Under the pieces are notes generated by a model, which saw only the letters and a list, made by a program, of their open reading frames with translations, was not told where the DNA came from and ran no database searches. From NCBI GenBank assembly GCA_963576785.1, contig OY756148.1, positions 1,612,001 through 1,676,000 on the forward strand: 64,000 nt of DNA, written 5' to 3'. The position numbers were made by a program, and so were the translations under genes. Source of the stretch: Chlorophyllum brunneum. Lineage: Eukaryota > Basidiomycota > Agaricomycetes > Agaricales > Agaricaceae. Positions 22,612 through 35,600 of the stretch are shown here, one piece after another. Each line of letters opens with the position of its first letter. Position 1 is the stretch's first letter.

Positions 22612-25600
22612 TGTACGGTCAACATGGAACACTGTACCACCCCGCAAGTCCTCGCCTTCGCTCACAAGAGGCTGAAACAACTCCGACCCTCCGTTCGAAG
22701 AGATTTAATCGAACATTGAGACCTCCTGTGTATTTCCCTATATGCAGGAGGAGAAGAACTACTGCTGCTAAACGTCTATAACGACAGCCGTAACACTGCG
22801 CTCCACTTCCTCGAGGAGTGACTCTTCGACCTCCCACCCTTTCTTCTTATGGGAGGAGACATCAATATTAGATCGGAGTTTTGGGACCCTTTGACGGATC
22901 AACATCTGGCAAGTGCGGACCAACTTCTTATGGTCACCAAAGCCCTCAATCTTGTGAGGACAACTCCATCTGAGGCCAAGCCAACTCGTTATGCCTCAGA
23001 CCCCAACTTACCAGACATGGTCATTGATCTACTCTTCGTTTCAGGAACGTTACCACACATTCCCACCCACACTATCCAGGACGGCGATCGGTACAATTCA
23101 GACCATGTCCCCCTGCTAATCAGGTTACCTATTCCGCAGATGGATGTCGTCATCGAAAGATTGACTATCCCCAAGGATTCGGAGGAGGAAACCAGGTTCC
23201 TGATAGATATCGTAGAAGGAATCAAGAACAAAAACTGGCCGATGAATGATGCGGACGAGCTGGAGAGAGCTGTTGCCGAATTGGAAGTTTTGTTTGACAG
23301 ATCCTGGACCCGGAATGCAAAGAAGACCAAGATCACCACTAGATCCAAGACCTGATGGAACGAGGAGTGTTCGACCGCACTTGCTACGCACCGCGCGGAC
23401 CGCAAGAACAAGCGCAAATGGAACACTTTTCGCAAGACCATGAGGAGGACGAAAAGAGCATACTTCGACAAGAAGATACAAGAAATCTCTGTTGACCAAA
23501 AACACCTGTGGGATCTTATGCCATGGGTTAAGGACCGTGCACTCCCGACTACAGAAGCCATGCATCACAACAGCCGACCTTGTCTTACACTAGACAATCT
23601 GTGGACGGCTCTCGATCAACACTACAATGCTGCCCGCGATAGACCAACAAACGCGACAGTTCTGAACAAGCTCCCTCCTCCAAATGGAACGGAGAATAGG
23701 ACTTGGGTAGACTTCTCTCTCCTTGAGATGATGGAGTCGCTCAAGGATACCTCGAATTCTTCCTCCCCCAGTCCCAACCATATTTCCTGGTCCCATCTCA
23801 AGCAGATTGTTGCCGATGAAACTTGTGCTGGTCTATTCCTCAAGATCGGTAGTGCGTGTCTAAACATCAGGCACTGGCCTACCCACTTCAAAAAGTCAAC
23901 GTTGGTGATCATTCCAAAACCCAACAAACCCGACTACTCCACCCCAAAGATGTTCCGACTGATTGTCCTCCTCAACACGTTTGGCAAGCTAATCGAGAAA
24001 ATGCTCACTAAACAACTCCAATTCGAGGCCGTTAAATTCAAGGTCCTCCATCTGCACCAATTGGGAGCAATCTACCAATGGTCTACCAAGGATGCGGGCC
24101 TCTTCCTGATGCACATTATCCGGGGAGCTTAGACGAAGAAGAAGAAAACGTCGGTGCTCGCATTCGACGTAGCCCAATTCTTCCCCTCCCTCAACCATGA
24201 TCTCCTCATCGAAATTCTACAACGACAAGGATTTCCCCCCCAGGTCACTGCGTTCTTCGACAATTACCTCAAGGAATGCTGCACCACTTACCGGTGGAAC
24301 AACGAGACTTCCCCGGAATATGACACAGTGGTAGGAGTAGGTCAGGGCTTGGCCCTTAGCCCTATTCTCTCCGCTCTATTCCTCGCCCCCCTCTTACACG
24401 TCTTCGACATCCGTATGGAGGAACACCGTGACAAGTGGGACTTCAATGTTCGTCGATGACGGCACTCTAGTTGTGCAATCCCTGTCTCTGGAAAAGAACA
24501 TGGAAATCTTACAACACATGTACCACGAAATGGAGCAGCTCATGAACGAATTCGGCCTTGAAATTGAACACGGCAAGTCTGAAATCTTTCACTTCATGCG
24601 TGCGAGACAAGACTTGAATCCCTCCATCGATTTGGGATCCCCACCATTCACTGGTTGCAACCTCCTCAAACCAAAGACCCACTGGCAGTACCTCAGCTTT
24701 TATTTCGACCGGATGTTAACCTTCAAAGAACACGTTCGATTCTATTCCGCCAAGGCGATATCCACAATCAAGGCAATGAAAATGCTGGGGAACTCCGTCA
24801 GAGGTCTGTCCCCTAGCAACAAGAGGCTACTTTACTGTTCGTGTGTCATTCCAGTTGCGACATACGGATACCGACTATGGTTTCACAATTGATCCCACAC
24901 CAAGGGGACCTGTGAAATCCTCAACAAAATGCAACGAAGGGTGGCACTCTGGATTACTGGGGCCTTCCGGACTTCTCCCACCAGCATAGAGTCCCTCGCA
25001 GGGCTCATGCCCATCAAACTTCATCTCCGAAAGTTGGCCAAATGACAATCATCGAGGCTTCATACGTTGGACGATGAACATACTTTGGCAAGATTGACGA
25101 AGGAATTCCACTCTTCCCCCCACCGACTTCACATCAAGAACTTCACGGAGGTTCAGAAGAAGAAAACATTAGGAGCTGTAATGGACTTTTCGCACCCCAC
25201 CCCCAAGACTCGGTATATAGAACATTTCAATTCCGTTTCTAAATCTCTCTGGCCCGGACGTAGGTTACTTGACCATTTCTCTACTAACATATCTTTTATA
25301 GGATTCAACCAGGATGACCCTCACCTCTCAAAGACGCTTTGGGACGATGTAACGATGAACATGACAATGGACGCAAAATCCATCACGATCGGTATGGACG
25401 GCTCGGTCCACCCCAATCCCAATCCACTTGCCAGCCAGTTTACGGTGGCAGCTACCATTCGACATCTTGACGGCGGGAGCTCTATCATGAAGAGGCTCAG
25501 AGGAACCACGTCAACAGACACAGAACTAGTAGTGCAGTACTTAGGTATTACCAAGGTGCTCATGTGTTCACCGACTCCATTGCTGCTTCCTGGCTCCTAC

Positions 25601-26313
25601 TTGACTGCTCGCCGCACTCCTGCCAGCGACAGTCCATCATCACATCGAAGGCACTCCTGGCTTGGTTCAACAAGTCAGACCATCAGCGCCTTTCTTTCTA
25701 TCACATGCCATCGAAATGCAAGTATGGGATACAAAAAGCCACTCACGACTGGATCCAAACGGTTGCCTGGCCTAACCAGGGTCGAAACCACCAAGTACCA
25801 AACTCGATCGACTACCTATGCAAAAAGTCCGCCGAATGCGCCATTCACACATGGCAGGCCATGTTCGGGTTCAAGACTTACAGCAGTAGCTCCTTCCTCC
25901 ACCTCCCGGTACGAGCGAACGGGGCCTCCACCTTACCGTCACACATCAAGTCCGGACTATGGATACGAGAATACGGATACTAGTCCCAGCTCTTCACAAG
26001 AGCTTGTCGCGCCATCCTATGCCATGCCCCGATTGGAGAATATTGACTACGATTCTTTCCTAATGAGGACCTTTCATGCCACCACTGCAACAGTCAAATG
26101 GTGCAAACGCAGTCACATATCCTGTATCGATGCAATAACTTCAACCATCACTTCGGCATTGACACAATCAAGACATTCGTCAACTTCTTGCGTCACAACC
26201 CCTCCGCATGCAGCTTCCCCCCAGAACCTGACCGCCCTTGTATTCATGCCAGTTCAATCCCACCATTACATCGTCATCAAGTCCAAAGGAGGTTTGGGTC
26301 TGTGCCTGCGTAG
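22612..26313 (+). pseudogene. LINE 1 ORF2: endonuclease, reverse transcriptase, RNase H
   Basis: The endonuclease C-terminal half is visible: MGGDINIRSEFWDP, then PDMVIDLLFVS and NSDHVPLLIRL. RT shows VIIPKPNKPDYSTPKMFR, LAFDVAQFFPSLNHD, VGVGQGLALSPILSALF and FVDDGTLVVQS (FVDD catalytic box) at about 24448. RNase H follows with IGMDGSVHPNPN, a glutamate in TDTELV and FTDSIAASW, and then a CHHCNSQMVQTQSHILYRC Cys/His box. Frameshifts and stops fall at about 22831, 23353, 24130, 24457, 24890 and 25563. The endonuclease N-terminus present in LINE 2 is missing. Confidence 0.85.
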
Positions 26314-26756
26314 GATCCTTTTCTTTTCTCTTTTTTCTTTTGCTCTCCCGGTTATGGATTTCCGATTCATTTCTCTATCTCCCCTCTCCTTGCTCGTCTA
26401 CTATTTTATGTAGTTTTCATTCAACTTCCATCTCTCCTGTGGTGCCTGGGTAAATACCCACCCACACGCTATGTACCGTTTGATGTTCCCCCTTTGTGAT
26501 TGTAAGTAGATAGTTTCTCTTCTATCAATTTCTCTCTCTCACTCTCTCTCTTTCCAAATTTCCCTTTCTTCTCTCTTTTTGCTGAACATCGTAGGTACCA
26601 AACATCTCTCTAGTGTACGTGCTAGATGTCAACGAGTCTCATGGGGTTAGTTTACTTGTAGTTTACTTTCCCTTCTCTGAACTTTCTGTACGTTCTGCCT
26701 TTGTATGTATGTACATGCGGACTGCATTCAAGCACTGCTATATAAATTGTTGAATT

Positions 26757-26783
26757 AAAAAAAATAAAAAAAAATAAAAAAAA
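26757..26783 (+). repeat. LINE 1 A-rich 3' tail
   Basis: A tail of A runs broken by single T's, immediately followed by the right copy of the 17-bp target duplication. Confidence 0.9.
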
Positions 26784-27473
26784 AAAGTCATCGAATGCCA
26801 GTGTTTTCTTGTCTTGGATTGCCTGTAACTTGGCATTGGCATAAGGACCTGCTAGTCCTTCTTTTATCTGTGCCAATACTCCAATTATCTTCTGTTCATT
26901 GTCATCAATTTTGTTGAAGAGTGTCTATAAGGACATTGCTCTCCACCAATCATCAAATTTGGTTCTATCTCCATTGAAGTATCCTGGTTCTGGGGCTAAG
27001 TTCTTTGGAAAATTGATTTTGTCAGCCATTTCTGATTCTGTTTCAGGTTCACTATATTTGTGCTCATGGGTTTCGGCAATGTCTATATTGGATGTGGTCT
27101 TAGCTTCACTGTGTTTGTTTTCATGGATCTTGGCAATTTCTATATTGGATGGGGTTTTGGTGACTTCCATGTTGGATGTGGTCTCAGCAACTTCTGTATT
27201 GAATAGGATCTCAAAGAGAGCTGTGTCTTTATCTACACTATGATTAGATTTCTGTTACTTAAGTTCTTCAGGGACTTTGGGTTTTGTTTGTCATTTGGAT
27301 CTGGTAGTTACAGGTTGGATGTCTGTTGGTCTCGGAGCTCTGGGTCTTTTTGCTGTTCTCAATGAACTATTGCTGCTCATGTACTGTTGTCCTAGTCAGA
27401 GACTATTATTCCAAGCCTAGCTACAAATAGTGGCACCTCTCTTGCAAGGTGAGTTGAATGACACTTTACCAAA

Positions 27474-27778
27474 TGCTACAACCTTAGTCTAGGACTCAGG
27501 TTGCAAGTCTTTGGATAAAGACAAGGAAATAGAGAAAAGAGGAAGGGATGATATGATTGGTAAAGTGTAAGGAATACATTAAGTATTACTACACTTTATA
27601 TACTAGTGGTCAGTGCTAAGAATAAGGAAATGGAGTAATGGAGTCATAAGGGACAAGTAGAACAAGTTACAAAGAGTATAGCTTTACAAAGTGAAATAGG
27701 AGGTGAGATAGGTACAAGGAAATGATGAGTATGATGGGCATATGATAGGAATGTACTGTCTATCTATAGTTTGTAACA
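27474..27778 (-). repeat. LTR shared by gypsy units A and B
   Basis: 305 bp, TGCTACAACC to TTTGTAACA. On its left is the gag leader of A, as for a 5' LTR. On its right is 3' sequence of unit B, as for a 3' LTR but with about 180 bp missing compared with element C. One LTR thus serves two tandem units. Confidence 0.8.
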
Positions 27779-28620
27779 TGTCCTTTGAAGGTCATTGTGT
27801 CATTTGTTTTAGCTGCTATGAGGTTGTGGACAATTTTCTGCTAATAGTTGTCATCAAGTTGTCCCTTTTCTTTTAGTATGAGGTAAGATCAAGGTGGGTT
27901 GAATATGATGGGTTTGGTCAGTGGGTCAAAGTTGGGGATATGGATTAATAGGTGGTCTACTTCATCTCTTATGTTAGGTTCCATCAATTGGTCAACTACT
28001 GATTTTTCAATTCCCTCCATTCCTTCATCTAACCATTCTTGTTCATCTTCTTTGTAGTATGGTGGTTTATTGGGCAATGTAGTGGGTGTGTATGAATTGA
28101 GGTCCATTATTGGGCTAGTTGGTATGTGGGGTTATCACTTGAATTGGTAAGATGGTTAAGTCTTTCACCTGTCATGACTAGGGCACTTTGGATGCATCAC
28201 TTTGCATTGGAGTGTACCAATACATTAAGATTGGTAGTTGCTTTATCCAATAATTCCTTCATGAGTTTGTGTTTCCCAGTTGACATGGCAGCTGGCAGGG
28301 CTCTGATGGTGGTAATGAGTAGGATATAGTTTAGGACTTTGGCTTGGACTTGGAGGTTGTTGATGGTATAGGCAATGTATGTGAGTTCTTTTATTGTGGT
28401 GGTATAGTGCTTGATTTGTTCTTTGGTGGACTGGGCATTAAGGAGGTTGTTGAATTCTTGTTTGAACTCTGTGTCATTGGCTGGAAAGGGGGCGGGTCTG
28501 TATTTGGTGTGCATGGTATGTTGTGAAGGTAGTTGGCAAAGTCTAGAGTGCAGTGGATACAGCATGAGATGTGTCAAGTGTAGTGATCTCTTGTAATGCA
28601 AGGTCTATTGTTCATAATTA
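27779..28620 (-). pseudogene. ORF3 of gypsy unit B
   Basis: This is the decayed counterpart of ORF3 in element C. It includes the PAPFPAND, ALPAAMSTGKHKLMKELLDKA and PPYYKEDEQEWLDEGMEGIE blocks, in two frames with a stop between. It lacks the C-terminal part with the GCTIVLFRGGQDHAPFW block found in C. Confidence 0.65.
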
Positions 28621-28639
28621 TTACTTTTTACCCCCCCCC

Positions 28640-30402
28640 CCTTTTTATAGGTTTTGTCCTCAAAATCTTGTCTAAAAATTCTTGAACTGCCTCTTTAGCA
28701 TTCTCCAGTTCTGACTCATTTTCCCATGTGTCTTCTTCAGAGGTATACCCTTTCTAGTATACTAGGTATTGATTCTTACATCTTCTTGTGTGGTGTCCTT
28801 GGATTTCTTCTACTTTGTACTGTTCCTTATCATTGATGATCTTGGGCATCAGTGGTAGTGGAGTACACTAGCTGTCAAACTCAGGTTTGTGATATGGGGA
28901 GAGAAGTCAGCTGTTAAACATGTTGTATATCACCCATGTTTCAGGTAGTTCCAGTTGGTAACTTGTTTTGCCTATTTTTGTTTTTACTCAGAATAGTCCA
29001 TAGCATTTGTGATCTAGCTTCTTGGTTGGTCTCATTGTCCTGATGTTATATGCTTCGAGCCATACTTGTTCTCTTGGAATATACTGGTATTCTGGTTTGG
29101 TACTGTTATATTTCTCTATTTGAGTCTGGCTGTATTGTAACATCTTGATTATTTCTTGTTACATGTCTTGTAACTCCTGTATTTGCTCCGTGATTGCAGG
29201 TGACTTGGCTGTGTTTGTTATATTCCCTTTCCAAGAGTGTCATCCATAAACTATTTGGAATAGCAAATATCTGGTGGTAGTGTGGATCTTGTTATTGTAG
29301 TGGAATTCTGCTGCAGTCAGCCATTTTTTCCAGTTGTCCTGTGCATGGTTTATCATGTTTCTGAGGTATGTTTTGACCTCCTGGTTGATGCGCTCAGTCT
29401 GACTGTTGGTTTGTGGGTGATATGCCATGGATAAGTTTTTTTGTGTACTGGTTGCTCAACATAGTTCTGCCATAGGTTTTGGTGTGGATTGGGGGCCTCT
29501 GTCACTAATGACTCTGCAGGGTATTCTGTGTGTTCTCCATATATCATCTTGATATATATCTCCTAGCTCCTCAGATGACAAGGTAGTGTTAACTACACAC
29601 AGTCTGATCATTTTGCTGAAATGATCAACTATAACAAGTATTGCATCATATCCATCTGACTCTGGTAATGGTCCTATCATGTTAATTGATATTTCTTCCT
29701 AAGGTTTCGTTGGTATTGGTAGTGGGTAGAGATGTGTCACGGGTCTTGTCCAGAGTATTTTGTTTCATTGACATGTGTTGTATCTTCTGATGTATTGTTT
29801 GACATTGTTGCATATTTGGGGCCACCAATAAGTCTGTTTGAGAAGTTTAATCATTTGATGTTGTCCTAGATGTCCTATATTGGTTTTGTTGTGATGTTGC
29901 CAGAGTATCTCTTGTCATATTTGGCTGTTGGGTAGAACATATATTCTTCCTTTGAATATTGGTAATCTGTCAGTTTTCCATATCTCCTCTAGTCATTTTT
30001 CCTTTTCTTTCAGCCACTGTGTTTCTCTCTTTGTTTCCTTTTTTAGTCAGTGTTTTAGATCTTTGTTATGGCCTTAGTTTAGGACTCAGGTTGCAAGTCT
30101 TTGGATAAAGACAAGAAAGTAGAAAAAAGAAGAAGGGATGATACAATTGGTAAAGTGTAAGGAATACATCAAGTATTACTACACTTTATATACTAGTGGT
30201 GAGCTCTAAGAATAATAGGGAACAGAGTAACAGAGTCATAGAAGACAAGTAGAGTAAGTCAGAAAGAGTACAGCATTAAGGGGTGAAACAGAAGATGAAA
30301 TAGGTATAGTAAAATGATAAGTACGAGGTAATGGGCACATGATAGGAATGTAACAACTAAGAATAGTTTGTAACAATCTTCTTCTCCTGAGATTTCCTAG
30401 AT
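28640..30402 (-). pseudogene. unit B pol 3' part: integrase and chromodomain
   Basis: Integrase blocks MIGPLPESDGYDAILVIVDH, MAYHPQTNSQTERINQEV and the preceding zinc region are readable. They continue to a chromodomain-like end at about 28680-28800. Stops and frame changes are frequent. A solo LTR (30064-30375) interrupts the 5' side. Twenty bases after it the sequence changes abruptly to LINE 2. Confidence 0.75.
30064..30375 (-). repeat. solo gypsy LTR in unit B
   Basis: 312 bp, TGTTATGGCC to TTTGTAACA, flanked by ATCTT on both sides (30059-30063 and 30376-30380). The uninterrupted sequence in element C near 39252 reads ATCTTCTTCTCCTG, confirming the empty site. Confidence 0.9.
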
Positions 30403-30486
30403 CAGCAACTCCTTTCACTCTTACCACTATCATCAATTTACCAAAACTCGATTATAGTGGTACCAAGTCTAGTTACAGTCGATACA

Positions 30487-32698
30487 ATGTCTAACAAAGA
30501 GTTTTCAGGTATGTGCCTGAGAGATCCTATGCCACAGGGTAAGGGAGAGATATTTGGGACAGTCAGTATTCCATGTGTTCCCACCTCCTCCATTTTCACT
30601 GCTGGTCCTGCACTTCCCCCACCTGGCATATTGTTCCCTAGGACTACCCCTACCCCTGATTGTCCATTCATCCCCATAGATCAGACTTATAGTTGATCTG
30701 TCCCTCTCTCTGTTCAGACTTTGTGTTATTCAGAACTTTCTTTACCTATACAGACTTTCAGTTGTACAGGTGCCCCCTCCCCCTCCCCTATTCAGACTTT
30801 CAGTTATGTGGGTCCCATAACTCCTGAGCAAGAGCCAGCTCCTTCTCTCCCCAATGTGGAGAAGACAATCCATTAGTCTTCCAAATGGCACTACCCTGAT
30901 GGCAATCAATACTTCAACAGCAAAATTCTCCCCTAAAGGATTGGGCTAAACAAGTTGAAAAAGAACTAGAGGAGCAGAAATCTGAGGTGGATGAGAGAGG
31001 TGCACTAGAGAAATTCTATAAGAATATAGTCAGTAAGACTATGAAACTCACTAACTGGGTAAAAGCTTGCACCACCTATAATATGAGTGGTAACAAAGGA
31101 CTGGCCTTCAGACTGGCCTTTACTCATCTTATGAAAACTATAGTCAAGTTGGGGTAGCTCAATTTTTCCATCAATAATCTTGACAACACTTTTTAAGACT
31201 GGCTTGAAATTAATTTTGGCCAAATGGTCATCCACACTGAGGACTATACCCATTTATTGACCAAGGTCCCCAGCCCCTTCTGAGTGGTTCCCATGCAGTA
31301 CCCTTCTCTCACCACCCTAACCCTCTAGCCCCAACCCCTAACCCTAGGGCTGCCAAACCTAATCCTACCCCTAGCCCAGATGTCCACATAGGCCTGGTTG
31401 AGCACACTATTACCCCAGGTGCTTCTGGTGATTCAAATATCCAAATGATCACCGAAAGAAGAATTCCAAATGATTACAAAGCAGAGGAAGAATCACAAGA
31501 CCAAAATAACCAATAACACCACCCAGCTCAAGAAACCAGTGGCAAATACTAAGGAGAAGAAGGCAGGAGCTACCACCCAGCCCCCTAGTGGGGCAGAGGT
31601 TACCACCCAGTCTCCTTTATCCAAGGAGACAGAGGCTACTACCTAGTCTCCTCCGTCCAAGTCTTATGCAGCTGCTGCTGCTAATAAGACCAAACTGCTT
31701 CCCTCCAAGGCTACTCTGGGTTATAACCCATTGAAGTTACTGGAATTTGCATCTAAATTCCCAGAACTGGTGCATGACAAAGTCATTGCCATGTATGATA
31801 TGGCCTTCTCTGGCCCCAAACCTGACAGGAAGCCTGTTAACAAATTGAGCAACTTCCAGTCCATACTCAATGGCCCCTCTCACAAGCAGGTGATCATCTC
31901 CCTCCTCTCCAGTCCTAATATCACCAACTTTGGCACTATCATTGATTCACTCAACATATGTCTAATTGTGAAGAAATCCAAGGCCAGGGTTATGGCTGCC
32001 TCATAGGATAAGCTGGGCCTCATGGTCCACACCTTGGAGGTCTTAACTCTGGCTGAGCTTAATGTTATTAAGACCTGGCTCAAGGAGAAATTTGATAGTA
32101 TTACCACTGGGGAGGCCTCTTTTCCTAGGTCCAAGTCATTTGTCAAGATCATGGACATACCATTCATCACCCCCCAGGGCCACATTCTCACTCAAGAAGA
32201 CATGGTTTCTAGTATTAGGAGCTCAATCCACTCTGATGCCATCCAATTTGCCACTCTTCCTAGAGTGTAATGCAACTCTAAGAAATCAGACATATATACC
32301 ATATGGTTTGAGATTTGGGACTCCAAAGCAGACTCCAACCTCGCAAGGATTGTTGACAAATCCTTCAATATCTATGGGGGAGTATATCAAATCATGAGGG
32401 CCAATGCTACCCCTGGTGTCCCCTTCTGCTCTAAATGTTGTCATTGGGGTCATCCTGTCCTCAAATACTGATCCTGCCTCAACATGTGGGTGCACTGTAA
32501 AGGCCCACATGCCACCATCAACCACCACTCATTCACTACCTGTTGCAAGGGTAATGCAAAAGCCACTCCACCCATTGCTACCATGCCAGCTGGCAAGCCT
32601 TGCCTCCATAAGCCCACATGTATCAACTGTGGCAAAGATCATCTTGCATCCAATCATAACAAGTGCTCCTTCTGGAGGAAGTGCTTTGACCATGATTG
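30487..32698 (+). pseudogene. LINE 2 ORF1 (gag-like, Cys/His-rich C-terminus)
   Basis: The ATG at 30487 opens MSNKEFSGMCLRDPMPQG, followed by a Pro/Ser/Thr-rich region with repeats of IQTFS. A more ordered block (MKLLEFASKFPELVHDK, then GPSHKQVIISLLSS) lies at 31731-32006. The C-terminal part has CCHC-type boxes, including CINCGKDHLASNHNKC near 32626-32673. Many stops and shifts break it. LINE ORF1 proteins bind RNA; that role is by family only. Confidence 0.65.
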
Positions 32699-35600
32699 AT
32701 ATACCAATAAGGCCCTTGAACTTCAGGCCAACCAAGGTATTCCCCCTACCTCCTCTTCCCTGGCTAGACAAAGCCAAATATCTAGTTCATCATGAATAGT
32801 ACACCCAATGCTAAAGACAGACCACCTCCCTCTTCCTTGAAGGAGTTGAAGGTCTGCTCTCACAATGTAGGTAAATTGTATAAAGTGATGGAGATAGTCC
32901 TTGTGCATAGAGGTAACATTGACCTTCTTCTCATTCAAGAACCCCCATGGCACTACATCTATGACACTCCTTTGGCAACTTCTCCTAAAGGTTCCTCCCT
33001 CATTGGTAGTCCAATTCATCTGGATTGGATCCCTATTTTCTATCTGTTCAACCCAAGTGATGTTCTTACAATCTCAGATAGACATCATGCCCAGTATTTC
33101 CTCCAGCATCCTGGACTTTGACCTTGACCCAATGGGTTTGGAAGGGCAGTCACAGTTGACCTTTGGGCTCTACCAAGAGTCATGGCATTCACTCACAAAC
33201 AACTACTGAGGCTCTGATCCTCTCTTAGAAGAGATATTGTAGAGCACAGGGACCTTATGTGCATTTCCCTATTCATCAAGAGTGAGGAAATTTTAGTGCT
33301 GAATGTTTATAATGATAGCAAGAACTTAGCTGTTCACCACCTTAAAGAGTGACTTTTTGACCTTCCCCCATTTCTTGTCATGAGAGGGGATTTCAATATT
33401 AGATCTTGTAACTGGGACCCTTCGACTGATTCATATCCGGCAAGTGTAGACTGATTATGGATTATCTCAGATACACTCAACATAGAACATTCCCCTCCTT
33501 AAGTAGCCATACCCACATAGTATGCTACTGATTCCGCCTTCCCCAATATGGTGATAGACCTTCTGTTTGTCTCCAATTCCCTCACACACATTCCCACCCA
33601 CAAAATTTAGGCTGGGGATTAACTCAACTCGGATTATGCACCTCTGCTAATCTTCCTCTCCATTTCTCAAACCAATATCATAATTGAGAAACTTATCATT
33701 CCACAGGAGTCCGATAAAGAAACCAAATTCTTGTCAGACATTGTGGAAGGCATTGCTGTCTAGAACTGGCCCTTAGCGACTCTGGATGATTTAGAATCAT
33801 CTGTCAAGACCTTGGGGACCTTAATTCAAATGTCTGGGACCACAACACAAAGAAGGTCAAAATCACCACTAGGTCCAAATCCTAGTAGAATAATGAATGC
33901 TCAGAAGCCCTATGCTTACACTGAGCCAAACCTAAAAACAAGCAAAAGTAGAACACATTCTGGAAAACCACACACTACACTAAGAGAGCCTACTTTGATT
34001 GAAAGATTGAAGAAATCTCAGTAGACAAATGCTACCCTTGGGACCTCATACCCTGGACCAAAGGACACACTCTCCCAGTAACTAAGGCTATTCAATTCAA
34101 TGACAAGCCCTGTCTGACTTTGGACAAATTGTGGATAGCCCTAGATGCCAGTTATAATACTGCCCACAATAGGCCAGTTAACCTCAATGTCCTCGAGGAA
34201 CTCCCCCCTGTTATGGAGTCTAAGGCAACAAATAGGACTTGGGTTGATTTCTTGCTCTTTGAGCTGATGGAGTCACTCAAGGATACCTCGAATTTGTCTG
34301 CCCCAGGCCCAGATCACATCTTATGGTCCCATCTGAAGCAAGTCGTTGCCAATTCTATATGTACCAACCTCATCCTTAGTATCAGAAATACCTGCCTGTC
34401 CCTAGGGATGTGGCCCAAACATTTCAAGAACTCTACTTTGGTCATCATTCCTAAACCCAATAAACCCAATTATTCCACTCCCAAGGCATTCAGGCCAATA
34501 GTTCTTCTCAACACTCTTGGAAAACTCATCGAAAAAATGTTGGCTAAAGGCTATAATTTGAAGCCGTCAAATTCAATGTTTTATACCCACACCAGCTCAG
34601 CACAATTATACAAAGATCTACCGAAGATGCTGGTTTATTCCTTACCCACATCATTAGAGGGGCATGGACCAGGAAAAAGAAGACAAGCATTCTAGTATTT
34701 GATGTTACTCAATTCTTCCCATCTCTCAATCACAGTCTCCTCACTGGGATACTACACAGACAAGGTTTCCCTCCCCAGATTGCTGCCTTCTTTTCCAATA
34801 ATCTCAAGGAACGTTATATTACTTACTCATGGAATCATGAATCCTCTCAACAATTTGATGCAATAGTAGGAATGGGACAAGGCTCTGTGCTAAGTCCCAT
34901 CCTCTCTACATTATATCTGGCTCCCCTCCTTCACATCTTTGATGTGCAAATGAAACACAAATGAGACAAATGGGACTTTGATGTTCTCTCCTATGTTGAT
35001 GATGGTACTCTCATCACTCAATCCTCTTCACTCGAAACAAACATTGTCATTCTCCAAGCCATGTATTAGGAGATCACAAACCTTATGACAGATTTCGGAC
35101 TTGAAGTTGAATATAGAAAGTCCGAAATATACCACTTTACCAGGAGCGGGAATGATTCTAACCCCTCCATTGATCTCAGTACCCCTCCTTTCACTAGTTA
35201 CTCCCCTCTCAAACCCAAAGCCTATTGGCAATACCTGAGTTTCTATTTTGACCAAACTCTCTCCTTCAAGGAATATGTTTGGTTCTACTCTGCCAAAGCC
35301 ATCTCCTCCATCAAGGCAATGAAAATGCTAGGGAATTTAGTCCAGAGCCTCTCCCCATATAAGCAAATTCTCTATAGATCCTGTGTTGCCCCTGTGGCCA
35401 CTTATGGGTACAGATTATGGTTTCACAAATGTGCCAGAGTTAAAGGTACATGTGAGTTGCTTACCAAGATGCAGTGTCAAGCAGTTCTATGGATCACAGG
35501 GGTGTTCTGCACATCTCCTACTGGCAGTGTCAAGTCCCTTGCAGGTCTCATGCCTATCAAGCTCCACCTACAAAAGTTGGCGGAGTACCAGTCCTTGTAT

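Larger units (their letters stand above)
21469..26783 (+). mobile_element. LINE 1 (non-LTR retrotransposon, EN-RT-RNaseH type)
   Basis: A perfect 17-bp duplication, AAAGTCATCGAATGCCA, bounds the insertion (21452-21468 and 26784-26800). The 3' end is an A-rich tail (26757-26783). Inside lie part of the endonuclease, RT, RNase H and a terminal Cys/His box on the plus strand. The first 1.1 kb is GC-rich, unlike LINE 2, and holds three hairpin repeats. Many CpGs remain, so it is younger than LINE 2. The target was gypsy A gag. The layout resembles fungal Tad-like LINEs. Confidence 0.88.
21007..27380 (-). pseudogene. gag of gypsy unit A, split by LINE 1
   Basis: The two parts, 27380-26801 and 21468-21007, carry the same protein as gag of element C. 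They run through an acidic N-terminal region, the segment ending in MADKINFPKNLAPEPGYF, the LAGPYANAKLQAIQDKK core, and a zinc-knuckle region (CFNYNLYGHIAKYC). Stops and losses are common. The second CCHC box is not present because the internal deletion begins here. Confidence 0.7.
20991..27778 (-). mobile_element. gypsy unit A (internally deleted, holds LINE 1)
   Basis: The left end keeps only about 16 bp of LTR (TGTTATGACCTTAGTC), then jumps directly into the gag zinc-knuckle region. So most of the 3' LTR and all of pol are gone. Gag runs on the minus strand from the ATG at 27380 and is split by LINE 1. The 5' LTR is at 27474-27778. The join shares GTCT with both parents, consistent with microhomology-mediated deletion. 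The same LTR also serves as the border of unit B. Confidence 0.7.

Noticed and set aside
31305..31350. Telomere-like CCCTAA phrases (ACCCCTAACCCTAG)
   Set aside because: They fall inside the Pro-rich part of LINE 2 ORF1, are few and irregular, and the region has no other subtelomeric feature.
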